From: Angiostrongylus vasorum
Taxonomy: Eukaryota > Nematoda > Chromadorea > Rhabditida > Metastrongylidae
Direction of reading: 5' to 3'
DNA length: 64,000 nucleotides
NCBI GenBank assembly: GCA_018806985.1
Contig: JADANN010000280.1
Coordinates: forward strand, 1-64,000
The first letter of the stretch is position 1. Each line of letters opens with the position of its first letter. Below, one piece after another: positions 21,613-33,415 of this stretch. The notes beneath the pieces are model-generated. The model did no database searches, was not told the DNA's origin, and saw only the letters and a program-made list of their open reading frames with translations. The position numbers and the translations under genes were made by a program.

Positions 21613-22319
21613 CTTCCCGCTAATATTCGTAGGATATATTTTCATTTGCTTAACTTTACATGTTAGGTCATATATACACCGTGCGGATCACTTCCTTCAT
21701 TCTATTCATTTCCTCGCATTCATCCTCCACGACGAAGGTATTCCGCTTTTTTTGCTTGCAATTTTGGCTCCGGTTTGAGGATGGAGGCAACGGGCCGTAT
21801 CGTGTGTACCTAACAACAGCTGCCTCTTGCTGCAAATTCGACTTTTTTCAAAAAAAACTTTTATTTGAAGCGAGAAACTTTTTCACAGCTCGACATCTGT
21901 GTTGGATAAATGTTGGACAATTATTGATTAAAAACGCGTTAAAAAGCTTTGTGTGGCGAAATAAACAGTTAGGATCTTCTGCATAGCATTCAATGCAGGT
22001 CTGTAGTTTATCCTAAAACACCTTGGTAGCACATATTTTTTCGTTCTTTTTTTCTGTGTGTCTTCCACTTATTTCATAAGATTGGGAGTGGGCGAAAGGT
22101 GAATATATGTGGTGAAAAAAAATGTTCCTGAGATATGCGGTGATGGCAAGGCGTGTTAAAAGGCATTAGTCGCTGCGATTCATCCTTGGAGATTTGTAAA
22201 TTATCCAAAACGCTGCAAGATTTTTTGCGTGCTGTTATTCTAGATTCCTTTACAAGATTAGTAACCATTAATTAAAATCTCCTTTTTTCTCAGAAATGAA
22301 GGTATTCTTTTTCCCAAAG

Positions 22320-23890
22320 CAACGCTTGCAACCGCAGGAACCATCGATAGATTCGGGAACATCATCATCTACTAGTGGACTAAATCCCTTTTCGACCTTT
22401 AATGTTTTAAATCGAAGGTTTACTACGAATCAAAATTGAAGAAGTTACGTTTCGTAGACCGCAGAACGCTTAAATTTCGTCCTTTTGTTAACTTCAAAAG
22501 CATTGAAACCAATGCGCACTAAGAGCATCTTATTCCAATGTTTTATGACTATCATAAAAAAAAGTGGAGAAGTGAAAAAAAAATGGCGAGCTGAAGGAAG
22601 AATTTCTGTGTACAAATTGCTGAGCTTACACAATGTTGATAAATTAGCCTTATTCGGCTAACGTTTCGACGCCTTCTTCTTTATCAGAGCCGATGATCCG
22701 AATCGATGGTCCACGCCTGTTCTTCTCCTCGATGTGGCCGTTCTCAACGGCATAAGAAGTTGAATGAACACTTTATGTCTCATTGTCGAAGTCTGATAGT
22801 GCACGCACTTGCAAGAGCTGCAGGGACTCCTCAATAATGTCGCCTGAGCAGGTTTCGAGATCGAGCAATGTGAACTTTTTTCAAGGTACTTTTGCAACTT
22901 TAATCAGTCTATTGACATCGATTTTGTGTTTCTTGCGGACTGGCCGACGCCTAATTTCAAGCCTTTATTGAGTTGCTGGTTTCCTGAAAGTAAACAAAAG
23001 TTTTTCTCTGGCTGGAGAACTTCGACAGCTAGAGACATTAGTGGATGGGACAAAAGACTTTGCTCTGTCTTTCTATAGGTATGATGATATTCATGGTGCT
23101 AATTACTATATCTTACTATGGTCCATCACACAAACACCTCATGGGTCTCTATGTCAGTATTTTTTTATACCTGCGTGCTTTATTCGACAACTATCATTCA
23201 CTACAGCAATTGGAATTGAAGTAGTAGTCGATTACCTGTCAAATTTCTGGTTAGTGAACTCGTTCGGAAAACGGTTGTTGAATACTTTTATGTGTAGAAC
23301 AGAGTTTTTTCCGACGAACGTCCAACACATCATCTGTGTTTCGCCAATCTGTCAGTTGATGACAAAAAGTGTTGGGAATTAGTTATATGCGTTTAAGCAA
23401 ACCACCAGAAATACAACGACACTCACAGGTGCCCTACCGACCAGCTTCGCGAAATGACACCTATAGATGTCACTCGTCGCCAGAGCCCTAATAAACAGGA
23501 GGTCGAAAGAAGTGTTAGTGATGTTCACCTGCATTCCTGTTGTTGATATTGCTTGTTGAAGAGACCGATCGTCATCAGTCATCAAATCTTCTTCGAATTC
23601 CCTCGGTTTTAGTGACGGCAATGGCAAAAAAGTGTGGATGTAACGCACTCGGGTGGTGTCCTCTAGTGTTCAGCTTGTCAGGCGGAGACGCCGCGAATCG
23701 AACTTGACTATTATCACAGAACGAACTGGTCATTCAGCTGACAATCACTTGTATCCAGTGACAACGGTCCTCTTCTAAAAAAGCGATAGGCAACATGTGG
23801 GAAGCAGACACTTGTTTACTTGTTGAAATACCAAACACGCTGTTAGCACTGCTCTCTACGTTCAGTCTTTATTGTGGCATTTCACCAGTT
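22320..23890. repeat. Repeat R2, second divergent copy
   Basis: Diverged paralogue of 7,080-8,730. A tRNA-like stretch lies at 22,774-22,866 (GATAGTGCACGCACTTGCAA; GCAGGTTTCGAGATCGAG). A 113-codon frame at 23,041-23,382 is open here and in the near-identical copy, but it is not conserved in the older paralogue. Confidence 0.75.
22648..22712 (-). ncRNA. Hammerhead-like motif, diverged
   Basis: Minus strand: ACCATCGATTCGGATCATCG, GCT, CTGATAA, AGAAGAAGGCGTC, GAAACG, TTAGCCGAATAAGG. GAAAC is intact. The stem is damaged and CTGANGA differs at one base. The duplicate is at 60,540-60,605. Confidence 0.5.
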
Positions 23891-24336
23891 TTTCCTGCTT
23901 TCAGTCCTGTATTGGTGTTACTGCTGGTCGAAAAAAGTGATTCAGCAAAAAAAATGTATCCTTACCCTGATTTGCTTTTCAGAATTCTACAATGTATCGT
24001 ATTTTCGTTCTTTCGAAGTATAACTTTAATTAGAGAATCAATATAGAGATGGGCAGTTAAGGAAAACACGGAGGTAAGGATGGAAAAGTAGGAAGAACAG
24101 AAAATGTGAAATAAATGAGAGAATGGTAGGATAAAGGTAGAGAAAATAAGAAGGGCCGAAAGGCAAAACGAATACTTTGAATTGTAAAAGCTTTTGTGAG
24201 TTCTCTTTCTGAAGCCCATCAAAGAAATTTTGCGTTTTTCTTCGTCCGAGCTCGCGATTAATGAAAGAAATTGAGCAGAGGGAATTGTCCTCCATTACTG
24301 CACCACTAGTTTTTGTTTTTGTCGATCAAAAAATCA

Positions 24337-24610
24337 AGGATAAAGTTATCGGCGTTGATCAATTCCTGAGGGATTCGCCATGCATTCGACTTCATTAAGC
24401 ATCGTTTGGAGGTGATTGAATGCATATCTGGTCTTTACAATAGCTCGCGCTGGCCTACCGGTGTATCGACCCAGTGCAGCTATCCTCCCAGACAAGTCTG
24501 GTACCAATTTGCTTTCCTCGGAAGGATGGAAGGCTTGGTGGGCCTTGGGCGCGGGGGATCGATTCCACGTGTGTTGCAAAGAGCCTCCGACCACTGCGCC
24601 ACACGCACCT
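24337..24610 (-). mobile_element. S1 tRNA-derived SINE, complete
   Basis: On the minus strand the head GGTGCGTGTGGCGCAGTGGT (A-box-like) and GGAATCGATCCCC (B-box-like) precede the S1 body (TTGGTACCAGACTTGTCTGG) and a TTTATCC tail, in the same order as 19,546-19,831. Flanks are A/T-rich and no clear target duplication was found. The duplicate is at 62,227-62,500. Confidence 0.82.
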
Positions 24611-24818
24611 TCATCAAATATTTAAAAAAAAATAAATTCCACTCCAAATTTTTGGGGGAATTCGATTTTCAACAATTTTAAATTTTAAAATTTTACTAGA
24701 ATGTATAGAATTAATTCATTAACAGAAAAAAAATCATGGTATAGTGTCCAAAAAAACCGCTTCGTTGAGGTGATGTTAACTCATAAGTACATAAGTATGT
24801 ATGCATTTTCAGTTCAGC

Positions 24819-24841
24819 GCGGTGAAGAATTTCTTCACCGC
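24819..24841. repeat. Perfect 23-bp palindrome
   Basis: GCGGTGAAGAA, one T, TTCTTCACCGC. The copy at 62,708-62,730 is also perfect. No gene end is recognised nearby, so I do not call a terminator. Confidence 0.9.
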
Positions 24842-25206
24842 TCTGTGTAAACCCATTCGATAGCCAATCCAGGGAAGATTGAAAATAGTAGGAGTGAAGC
24901 CAGTGAAACCGTCCTCTACACTCAGCGGCTTACAAAACACTTTTTTCTCGAAAAAAGTTTATTAACCAACAACGCATTGACATTTAGCTTATAGATTATT
25001 CATTTTTAGCTCACTGACTCATTCACTGAGCATTAACTGTTAAATACAACGACAAGGATGCTCATGAGAAAGACTTCGAACCTAAGACAACCCTTTCCGT
25101 ATACTCCTTCGCCTTACTCTCTGCTAGTTTTTTTGCTATAACGATGCCATTAGCTTCGTATTCTTGTTGAGCAAACACGAGGTGTTATTTTTTATTCTTT
25201 ATTCAC

Positions 25207-25255
25207 GAACAAGCTGATGTTTCGGCGGATTTCGCCTTCCTCAGAGCCTAGAAAG
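25207..25255 (-). ncRNA. Hammerhead-like motif, second subtype
   Basis: Minus strand: TAGGCT, CTGAGGA, one A, GGCG-AAATC-CGCC, GAAAC, ATCAGCTTG. Both core strands fit and the four-base stem pairs perfectly with a different sequence from the motif at 10,692. The duplicate is at 63,095-63,142. Confidence 0.55.
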
Positions 25256-26713
25256 GTCAAGTTGACAGCAATCTACTCGGCCAAACACCTCCATAACCAA
25301 ACAGAGAAAACGCTAAACCTAGATTTCAATCACATTGAACACAAAATAGCTTCTTTACACACTCACCGCTTTCTATGAGTCTTCCACTGAATATGTCACA
25401 CGAGGACCAACCGCGCAGAGTTCACATGGAAACGTAATGTGTCCCTTACATTAGAATAACAGGTTTAAATATTGTCCTTTTCGGATTCTGGTGCCATTAG
25501 CACTCACCCGTCATCGAATATAATCTGGCGAGCACAGTTCGACATTGTAGCCAGTTATGCTGAAGCTGCAGTCAAAATCACAATGTTTTGGTGCATGAAA
25601 TGTGTGCGTATGGAAAATACCGAAATAGACCCGGCATAAGGTTGCGAAGCACTTCCAAGTGCTGGCAGCAATGTATTTGTATCATGAACCATAGTAGCAG
25701 ACAGTAAATAGGAGTCCACATTTCATCCGCATCTATGGTACGGTAGAACAAGGTCTTTTGCACAGTTATCTATGCTGATAACCTATAAAGCACTTATTGG
25801 AATTTTTTTCTTTGCCGAAAAACAAGGATGTCTGGAGCCGATAAGAAATTGCTCGTTTTTCATTCGAAGAGCCACGCTAAATGATGCACGTTCCTTATGG
25901 GTTAGCAACTGCGTTTATGCGGACAAAATGGTTAGCTTTCTGCGAAAAAAGCTGAAAAAAGGTGGAAGCAAATCAAGTCTCTTCTCATTAGAAATATCGA
26001 GAGGAATCCAGTGGAGAAATCCCGAATGCGGCACCAACGAATAGGAATACTATCGCTACGATAACAACTATCCCCATTATTGAAAAAGAAAAAACAATGT
26101 TACAGTGAAGAAACAACGAGGAAGCCATCAAAGATATCACGTCGTTGGAAGAGGAAGAAAAAAAATTGATGTTGAAAATAGCGCTCCTTTTGTGGTAATG
26201 AGCTATGTGTACTTGGTGAGGAAGCTCGGTCAAACACTAATTGACGATTCAGTTGTGTCAGTTACGGGATTCATTAATCCTCTCTGGTCATGGTCCGAAT
26301 AACTCGTATTTCATTACAAATTTCGCGAAAGATTTGACAGCATATGTAGCTAGAAGGGACTGGGAAGGACCAGTGGTTAATGATGCCGTCGATCAGGAAA
26401 TAAAGTCGCTACTTTGATGCCCGCTCCGACGCTCTCCCTCAATCCTACTAAGAAAGCCTTAACACTGCTATCTCCAAGATTGCAAACATCCTATGACATT
26501 CATAAAAAAGAAGGAATCCTCAAGCGACAGTTGACAGCATAGGCGAAATATTCGAAGACCATCGTGGATAATGGATGAGAGGAAACCAATCGAATACAAG
26601 AAGCGCTGGTGCTGTCCGCACAGTAAATATGACGACGAGTCATGTAAGAAAAGGTAGCTAAAAAAGAATTAGAGTTGGTCAACTATTAGACCAATATCTA
26701 GAAACGAAGGACT

Positions 26714-26820
26714 AGCATGGTGTGGTGGTGGACGCATTAGCCCCCGGAAAGGGTAATAGCGCGTTCGCTCCCCACCGCAGACACATGCGGTCCGGAGTTT
26801 TGCAAATATCTCAACGCCAT
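26714..26820 (+). mobile_element. S2 SINE, partial
   Basis: GCATGGTGTGGTGGTGGACG with CATTAGCCCCCGG (A-box region), GCGCGTTCGCTCCCC (B-box region), then TGCGGTCCGGAGTTTTGCAA. It lies just outside the 3' end of RTE remnant B. Confidence 0.75.
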
Positions 26821-26869
26821 AGTGGTTGTTTCACCTGTATCACTTGTAGCCCCTTCTATCGTCGAGTGC

Positions 26870-29800
26870 ATCAAGCAGGCGCCAGTAAATCTTCCAATTT
26901 TTTCCTGTCGCGTGCAAGAGTAGCCCAGTGGGTTCTGTTCGCTCTAGGGACTCGTCGAGCATCATATCTTTCTTCTAGGCTCTTCGTGAAAAACTCTGAC
27001 CATCGGGTCGGTGGTCTTCCTGCAGTACGTTTGACATCCCGAGGAATCCAGTCACTAACGGCCCTTGTTCATCGGTTGTCATTCATACGCACTGCGTTTC
27101 CGGCCAATCCTATCTTCGCCCGTCTAAAGTACAGGAAGGTATCTTTGATTTTTTGATCGTTGACGCAGTCAGAGCTTCCGATCCCATCCCTTACTTGTGT
27201 GAAACGGGATACTCCTAGCGTCGTCCTTTCTACTGCGCGCTCAATAACGCTGAATGATCTCTCACTCTGCTTACGCAGCGACCAGGTTTCTGACGCATGC
27301 GTTAAGGCAGGAAGTACCGTCGAGTCGAAAAGGTGTGTACGGCGTCTGGTACTCTTCGTTCTCTGCACTGCCTCCCTGGAGCTCTTGCAAGCTCCCCATG
27401 CCGCTTGTTTTCTCCTGCTCAACTCTGGAACTAATTGGTTCATCAAGTTGATTTCCCAACCTAGATAGACGTAACTGGAGTATTCAGACGTACGAAACCA
27501 ATCCGTTCATCATAAACATCGTTTTTGTGAGATTTAGTCGAAGATTAATCCTACCACAGGCTTTACTAAAGACGACAATTATTCGTTTCGCTTAACTAAT
27601 GTTTGGTGTTATAACAACGATCACATCTGCAAAGTGAAGATGGTGTAATTGCCAACCACCGACTATCACCCAATGTTATCCCATTGCAGTGTTCGCATGA
27701 CGTTCTCAAGTGTATCGGTAAATGATTTTCGCGAGATGGTATCGCCGTGCCTAACCCCCTCTTTTTGACGACAATGTTTATATAGTAACAGAATGGCGAT
27801 ATTTTGGTTGTGAAATTTTTGTGCAGCTCATGAAGAATCTTTGGATGCTGATTAGAGACTCCCTGACTATGAAGAGCTTTTAAGTCTGCTTCTATCTCAG
27901 TTGAGTCAAAGGCTTTCGTTGAATCAATGAAAGTGAGACAAAGCGGTCTTTTGTACTCTCGCGATACTTCACTGAGTCTTGTTATTGTGTGGATGTGGTC
28001 CATTGTAGTAAATGGTTTTCGAAACCCTGCTTGCTCTCATGGCTGCCCTTTGTCCAGTGTTCTGTCAATCCTAGTTAGGATGACTCGAGTGAAAAGTTTA
28101 TAAACAACAAAGAGCAAGCAGATTGGGCGATAGTTGCCGATATCGTGGAGGTTACTCTTCTTGGACAATAGCACGGTATTGCTGGTCTTCCACTGAATAG
28201 GATCTTTGCATTCTTACAAATAATGTGCTTAGGAGCGGAGATAATGTGTTAATAAGGACTGACGGAAGATTCTTCAGGTGTTAAGATCTTATTCTGTCCG
28301 GACCTCTGCATTTCGATTTTTCACCAAGGAAATTGCATGCCGGATTCCAAAGGGTGAACCGGTGTTATGACATATCCATACTCCTTCATTTTATGTGAGG
28401 GAAGGGAGAGGTGATCGAAGAGATCTGGGTAATAGTCGTGAAAGATTTTCTCCATTGCCGTTTTGGACGCTGAAAGTGTTCTGATTGGGCGACGGAGCGC
28501 AATTATCTTGGTGTTATAATTGGCGAAGGTTCGGTAGGCCTTGCGCATGCTTTTTCCAGCCTCTGCAGTTTCGACCATAACTGCTGCTCTTCTCTCTTTA
28601 GGGTCTTCTTTTATAGCCTGTTTGCATTGTTTTGCAAATTTGGACGTGAGTTGGCGGTTGCCTGCCGTTCGCGCGATTCCATGCTGGCGCATCAGCTCGA
28701 GTGTTTCTGGAAAAAAGACGCCTCTTGGTGTGTTATGAGCTCTCAGCTTTCATAGCGCTAATGTGAAGGTGTTGAACGAGCTGATCGTATTTCTCTTCGA
28801 TGTTATCGACAACGGTATCTTCCCAATAGCCGTCTAGTGAATTGAATAAGTCTCAGTTTATGGTGGTTTGGGGACTTCGGTTTTAGAATTAAGCAGCTTT
28901 TTATCCTTTCCACGAGAAATGGAATTTTGCTCGAAGGAGGCGAAACTCTGATCTTGTGTAGAATTTTGGGACAATGGTGACATCGGTTGGCCAAAACCTT
29001 CAATCTAGTATGTGGTCTATTTCGTTACGGTACTTTTTATTTGGAGACTCCCACGATCAGCATTACGGGTGGGGCTTCTGGGAATTGCGAGTTACCATGG
29101 ATGGTCCTGGTCGTAATGATAAACTCAGACAACAGCTCACCCTGTCCGTTCCATTCTAATCCGTGGGTCCCAATTTGACGTTCCTCAGACGTTCTTCTTG
29201 GTCCAATCTTGGCGTTAAAATCTCCAATGATGACCTTGAAGAATGTGTAGTCTTCTCTGTAGAACTTCTCCAAGTCCAGATAGAACGCTTTGACTTCTTC
29301 TTCGTCATAGTTTGACGATGGCGCGTAGACGAAGAAGATTGTCAAAGGCAGGTATCAACCCACATTTCTTCAAGCGCAAACGTTGAATTCGGGTTGTCAA
29401 TTGTTCCAATGAATCGATGTTAACTGCCAAAGTCGTGTTAACAAGAACGCCGACGCCGCCGACTCCTCCACTGTTGCATGTTTCAAGAAACAGTCTTCTC
29501 CGGTGTCGTAGATTTCGTTGAATGCGTGGCGTCTTCTCGTCTTTGCCAGTCCGATGACATCGTACTTTATCGTTCTAGCCTCCATTATCAGTTCCTGCAT
29601 CGAGTAATCAGATGCAAGTGTGTGTGCATTACAAGTACAGATCGTCACTATAGTCCTTTTCGATTTAGTTTAAAACGGCCCTGAGATCGGCAGCTTCTCC
29701 ATATTCGTCCGTATACACAACGCTATCAAATTGGGTGCTCTTCCGGGGTCAGAGAAATGAGGCTCGTTTCTTTCACTGTGTTTAGCTTTTTGATACCCAC

Positions 29801-30110
29801 CTATAGCCTGCCGGGCTCAGAACGTCGGGGGCTGGGTATACCCACGGGTAGCTTGCCAGTCTCTCCTAGAGTGGACAAGGAGCTTATTTGTTGGAGGCGA
29901 CTCCTAACCGCCTACCATACACTTCCCTGTCACTTGACTGCAAGGTTTTGGCCGAATTGACTCGTAGAATACAATTTGCACGAACTAGAACCCACCCACA
30001 CACGCGCGCATAAATACGTCTCGTAAATACAGAAAGTATGTGCCAAACGGCGGAGCAGAAACAGGAAGCCCATCTCCTCGATCCACCAGCGTCTCAAGGA
30101 AGTAAACTGG
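26870..30110 (-). pseudogene. RTE retrotransposon B, nearly full length but inactivated
   Basis: About 3.2 kb, the usual RTE size. Reading the minus strand: leader (30,110-29,660); endonuclease start with MTICTCNAHTLASD and VIGLAKTRRRHAFNEIYD (29,648-29,440); endonuclease middle with [20 protein letters not shown] (29,345-29,040); its end with RSEFRLLRA, where active copies have SDH (near 28,940); linker (28,692-28,321); RT with motif A LCLTFIDSTKAFDS (near 27,940-27,900); and a C-terminal region with ELSRRKQAAWGA and TLGVSRFTQVRDGI (27,446-27,069). The palm motif with the DD pair lies in a disrupted stretch (27,470-27,600) and was not found. Every domain is broken by stops or frameshifts. 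The Glu expected in the ETRR motif is Lys, as in remnant A. Confidence 0.9.
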
Positions 30111-30182
30111 TTGTATAACATGCAATACTCTAGCGTGAAAATTAGTGATAGTCAGTAAATCAAAAAGTTAACTGCGTGTTTT

Positions 30183-30420
30183 CGACTGCAGCCTCAGCAT
30201 AACTGGGTTCATTGCCGATTTGGGCTCCTATATAAATCCCGTTGGCGATGTTCGCTGATGATGCTGATCATTAGAAAATTAGCTGAGAGACAGGGATAGG
30301 AAACACTCATATGGTGTGGTGGTGAACGCGTTAGCCTCCGGAAAGGTGACAGCGCTTTCGTTCCCCACCGCAAACACTTGGGGTCCGGAGTTTTGCAAAT
30401 ATCTCGGCTCTCGAAAGCCT
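30183..30420 (+). mobile_element. S2 SINE, near complete
   Basis: The body (AACTGGGTTCATTGCCGATT, TTAGCTGAGAGACAGG) is followed by the tRNA-like part (TATGGTGTGGTGGTGAACGC with GTTAGCC; GCTTTCGTTCCCC) and the GTCCGGAGTTTTGCAAATAT end. Same order as on the minus strand of each array unit. No target duplication was identified. Confidence 0.78.
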
Positions 30421-30469
30421 TAAACAGGATACGTTTACTTTCATACAACAGCACGTATATAACACAATC

Positions 30470-30515
30470 GTAGCTGACTTTTTCGGCAAAATCGCCTTCT
30501 TCAGAGCCGTTTTTA
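30470..30515 (-). ncRNA. Hammerhead-like motif, second subtype
   Basis: Minus strand: ACGGCT, CTGAAGA, one A, GGCG-ATTT-TGCC (one G-U pair), GAAA, AAGTCAGC. CTGAAGA fits CTGANGA. GAAAC is GAAAA here. Confidence 0.45.
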
Positions 30516-30519
30516 CGTG

Positions 30520-31539
30520 CTTTCCACTGAGGAAGAGATCCTGATCAGCATCGCATATGGTTGACCTAAACGTGTGCTGTTTAACGACCTCGCGATTGCT
30601 GAGAGATAAACGATAAATTTATAATCCAATGCCGAGTTTAATAGAAATGTCGATCCTGAGAACTATCTCGGCTCCATTATGGTTGTTAGACCAACAGCTT
30701 ATATTTCGCCTAAAACACATTTTTTTCGTTTTTTCAATGAGCCTCTTTAAAATGTCGAAAAAGATCGTTGTGGATCCAAGGGGTCTTTTTTTCCAACCGC
30801 AGCTTAGTTTAAAGCATGGAGTGACTACGAGTATAACGGTGGATTCTAAGCAAAAAGCGGAACTAGATATAAAAAAGTTATGCGCATGCCTTCGTTTCGA
30901 AGTTTGTGGCCTTCCTTAGCAGTTTTTTTTCACAACCATCGCGATTGGATTTCATATCTGCGTACTAGGATGGCCTAGCTACATGCGGATCCCAGCATAA
31001 TTTACGTTTGCTGCTTTAAGCACCGTGGTTTCTTGGAGTTTCGAGATCAGACTAGTCGAAGCATTATTCAGGTCGTCACCTCAAGAACTTGATGCCTTTG
31101 TTGATCAGAGGGAGATTTGCCACCATGCGGCTAGTTTGACACCAAAACGGTAGTCATTCTTGGTACTGGTTTACTATAAGCTGACCCTCTAGATGGAAAC
31201 GTCGGACATCTCAGCTTGGGTGACCTACTGGGTAGGTGAATCCTCCCTCTGCACATCGCACCCCAACACCCAGGAACAGCTCAGCCACGATGAAGCGGTG
31301 AACCGTTGGAACGGCCGTGATTGGTTTATTTTCAACAGTATTCACATCTCCATATAATTTTAATATTACCGGTAAAAATAATCATGACATTTTTGCTAGA
31401 GCGTTTTCAGAGGTTTCTGGAGGATTTCGTACAAGGAGGAGAGATTTTTTTTCCTATAAGTGGGTACAGCGGAACGTAACAGGGTAAGGTACGAGCGTAC
31501 TTTGAGTTCGCCGAATGTGAGTTGGGTTCCTTGCGCAAA
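30520..31539. other. No gene recognised
   Basis: 31,060-31,300 is a diverged reverse complement of 10,860-11,070, and 30,890-30,940 resembles 11,270-11,310. A 96-codon frame at 30,629-30,919 has no supporting feature. Confidence 0.5.
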
Positions 31540-32830
31540 TCACATTTCGTTTTCACCGAAGAGAATTATATTTTGCGGCAAAGAATAACATAAACTGGAT
31601 TCTATTTTGCACGTAAGAAACTTCTCACGCCGCTGACAACAAGAATGTTCCGGAATGATGTCATTCACGCCAAACAAATCGTTAGTGATAACAATGAAAA
31701 TAGGAAGACTGAGGTGTTGGTAAAGTTTTGAGTGGTGATATCGAAACCAGTTGACTTTCTGCATGCCAGGCTACGTCGTAAATGTGGAGAGGCCATTGGG
31801 TCTGAATGTTGAAGCGGTCACTTTAGTCTTGTAATTTCACTTGCAGCAAGAGAAGTGCTTAACTAGCGAACATTTCCTGCAACTCACTTTTGCCCTTCAG
31901 TATTTCAAAAGATAAATAACATAACTAGGAACCTCTCTTAAGGCTCTTTCTTTTGGGAATTCAAAATGTTAATAAACTAGAATTTGTTTCAAATTCATGG
32001 TCATATGTGGCGGTTCTGTTATTATTGCGAAACATCCTACTGAATCGATTCACGCCGTTACATCGTTCTTGGGAGTGGATTAATCGAAAAGGTTTGGTGA
32101 CATCATAAAAAATGGCTGAGCATTCAGTGATCTGAGTTTAGGAGCATACTTCCCTCCCATGCACAAAGGCCGTTGAAAGCATGTGCTGAAGATAGGAGAA
32201 CGCTCCAGTGCTGCTACTTTGGATTCAAGAAAAAAAAATCAGGTATAAGCAGCATTCAGAGGGTCGTTAAGAAAAGAAATCCACAAGCCTTCTACTCTCA
32301 GCCGAGTTATGCACCCGAGCTTGACAATCTCAACTTCTGGAGGATGTATGATAACTAAAAGGATTAGAGGAAATGTTTGGAGTTGTGTGTTAAGGATGAT
32401 AGTTTAAGTAGTTAAGTGTTGTTTTCCGACAGAAAAAGTTTTTCCTCGAAACTATCTTTTCACACCAGCTGTGCTGATCTCAGTGCTTCTTCTATTCGAT
32501 TCGCTTCCTCCCATGCATCTTCTACCAAGAATTTCCAACATTTTGGGTGTGGGGGGCGCCCGCTGTTTCAAGATTTTCCCTCCGTCATAAATCGTCGAAT
32601 GCTGGTCGAGTCGATTCTTTCTGGAATTCTGAGATTGCTGGGCCACAGTGATTCCACAAAGATCGTTGAGAGCAAAGTTTTCCAGACAATTCTGGAACCA
32701 ATTTTTTGATCCTAGAGAGACGAATGGCTTCGCAATTACGGAGCGTGGTCGAACCAACTCCGTACTCGTGATGGTCAGCATCACTACCACAGCGTTAGCC
32801 ACCCTTAGAAAGAATTCAGTGAAATTTGTG
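31540..32830 (+). repeat. Repeat R1, third copy
   Basis: Diverged from 11,500-12,600 but collinear (TTTGTTTCAAATTCATGGTC near 31,982; CATGTGCTGAAGATAGGAGA near 32,179). Like that copy, it leads into a peptide gene in the opposite strand sense about 600 bp further on. Confidence 0.7.
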
Positions 32831-33415
32831 TAATGTTACCCTGTTATAGAAAGTTGGATGTAAATGGCGAAAAAATTTTGAGATTGCCAACGAAGAAATG
32901 GAGATGACCGTGAACAGTGCCGCTTCGGCCGAAATTATTGATTCTGATGCACGGAGCTCAAGTCAAGAGGCTAAAAACTGATTATCATATTGATTAACAC
33001 TCTACTAATTAAATAATGTTCGTCGTGGTAGATTCTTTGTTTGCTGCGGAAAATATTCTTCCTCGTCGGCCTACAGTTCTTTCCTTTGGTCGATCATCTG
33101 TACCAGGAAACGTTGCACCCCTAGTTAATGACGAAAAGAAAACTAAGAATTAAGCAAATATAAAATAAGCGTAGCGTTAAGGAATTTGATTTGATTCAGA
33201 AATATCATACTGTCGATCGATTAGAAGAGATGGTGAAAAATCAGCTGTTCAACTCGTTGCAGAAAAAACTGACTGCGTTCAAGCAAAATAAAGAAGCTTT
33301 ATTTTGTTATCACGTACAATCATTACTAAATAGATAAATGATAAAACATGTGAAAAAATTGGGCATGCATTCATCGCACTTTTGATAAACTTCTTCGAAC
33401 CACAGTGCTTTACTT

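Larger units (their letters stand above)
18717..26113. repeat. Segmental duplication block D5, copy 1
   Basis: Matches 56,607-64,000 almost perfectly, differing mainly in homopolymer length and a few single bases. Its first 2 kb also matches 52,740-54,690. All three copies begin at the same bases, AGGTCAACAC, with different sequence to the left. 20,780-21,530, 21,613-22,319, 23,891-24,336 and 25,256-26,113 hold nothing I recognise, although 25,570-25,760 is a diverged reverse complement of part of R2 (near 8,000-8,110). Confidence 0.95.

Noticed and set aside
23041..23382. 113-codon ORF
   Set aside because: Open only in the near-identical duplicates. The older paralogue near 8,000 does not keep the frame.
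24819..24841. Rho-independent-type terminator
   Set aside because: Perfect palindrome, but without a T tract and in a eukaryotic genome with no gene ending there.
26722..27468. Plus-strand ORFs of 144 and 102 codons
   Set aside because: Antisense to the RTE B C-terminus and overlapping an S2 SINE.
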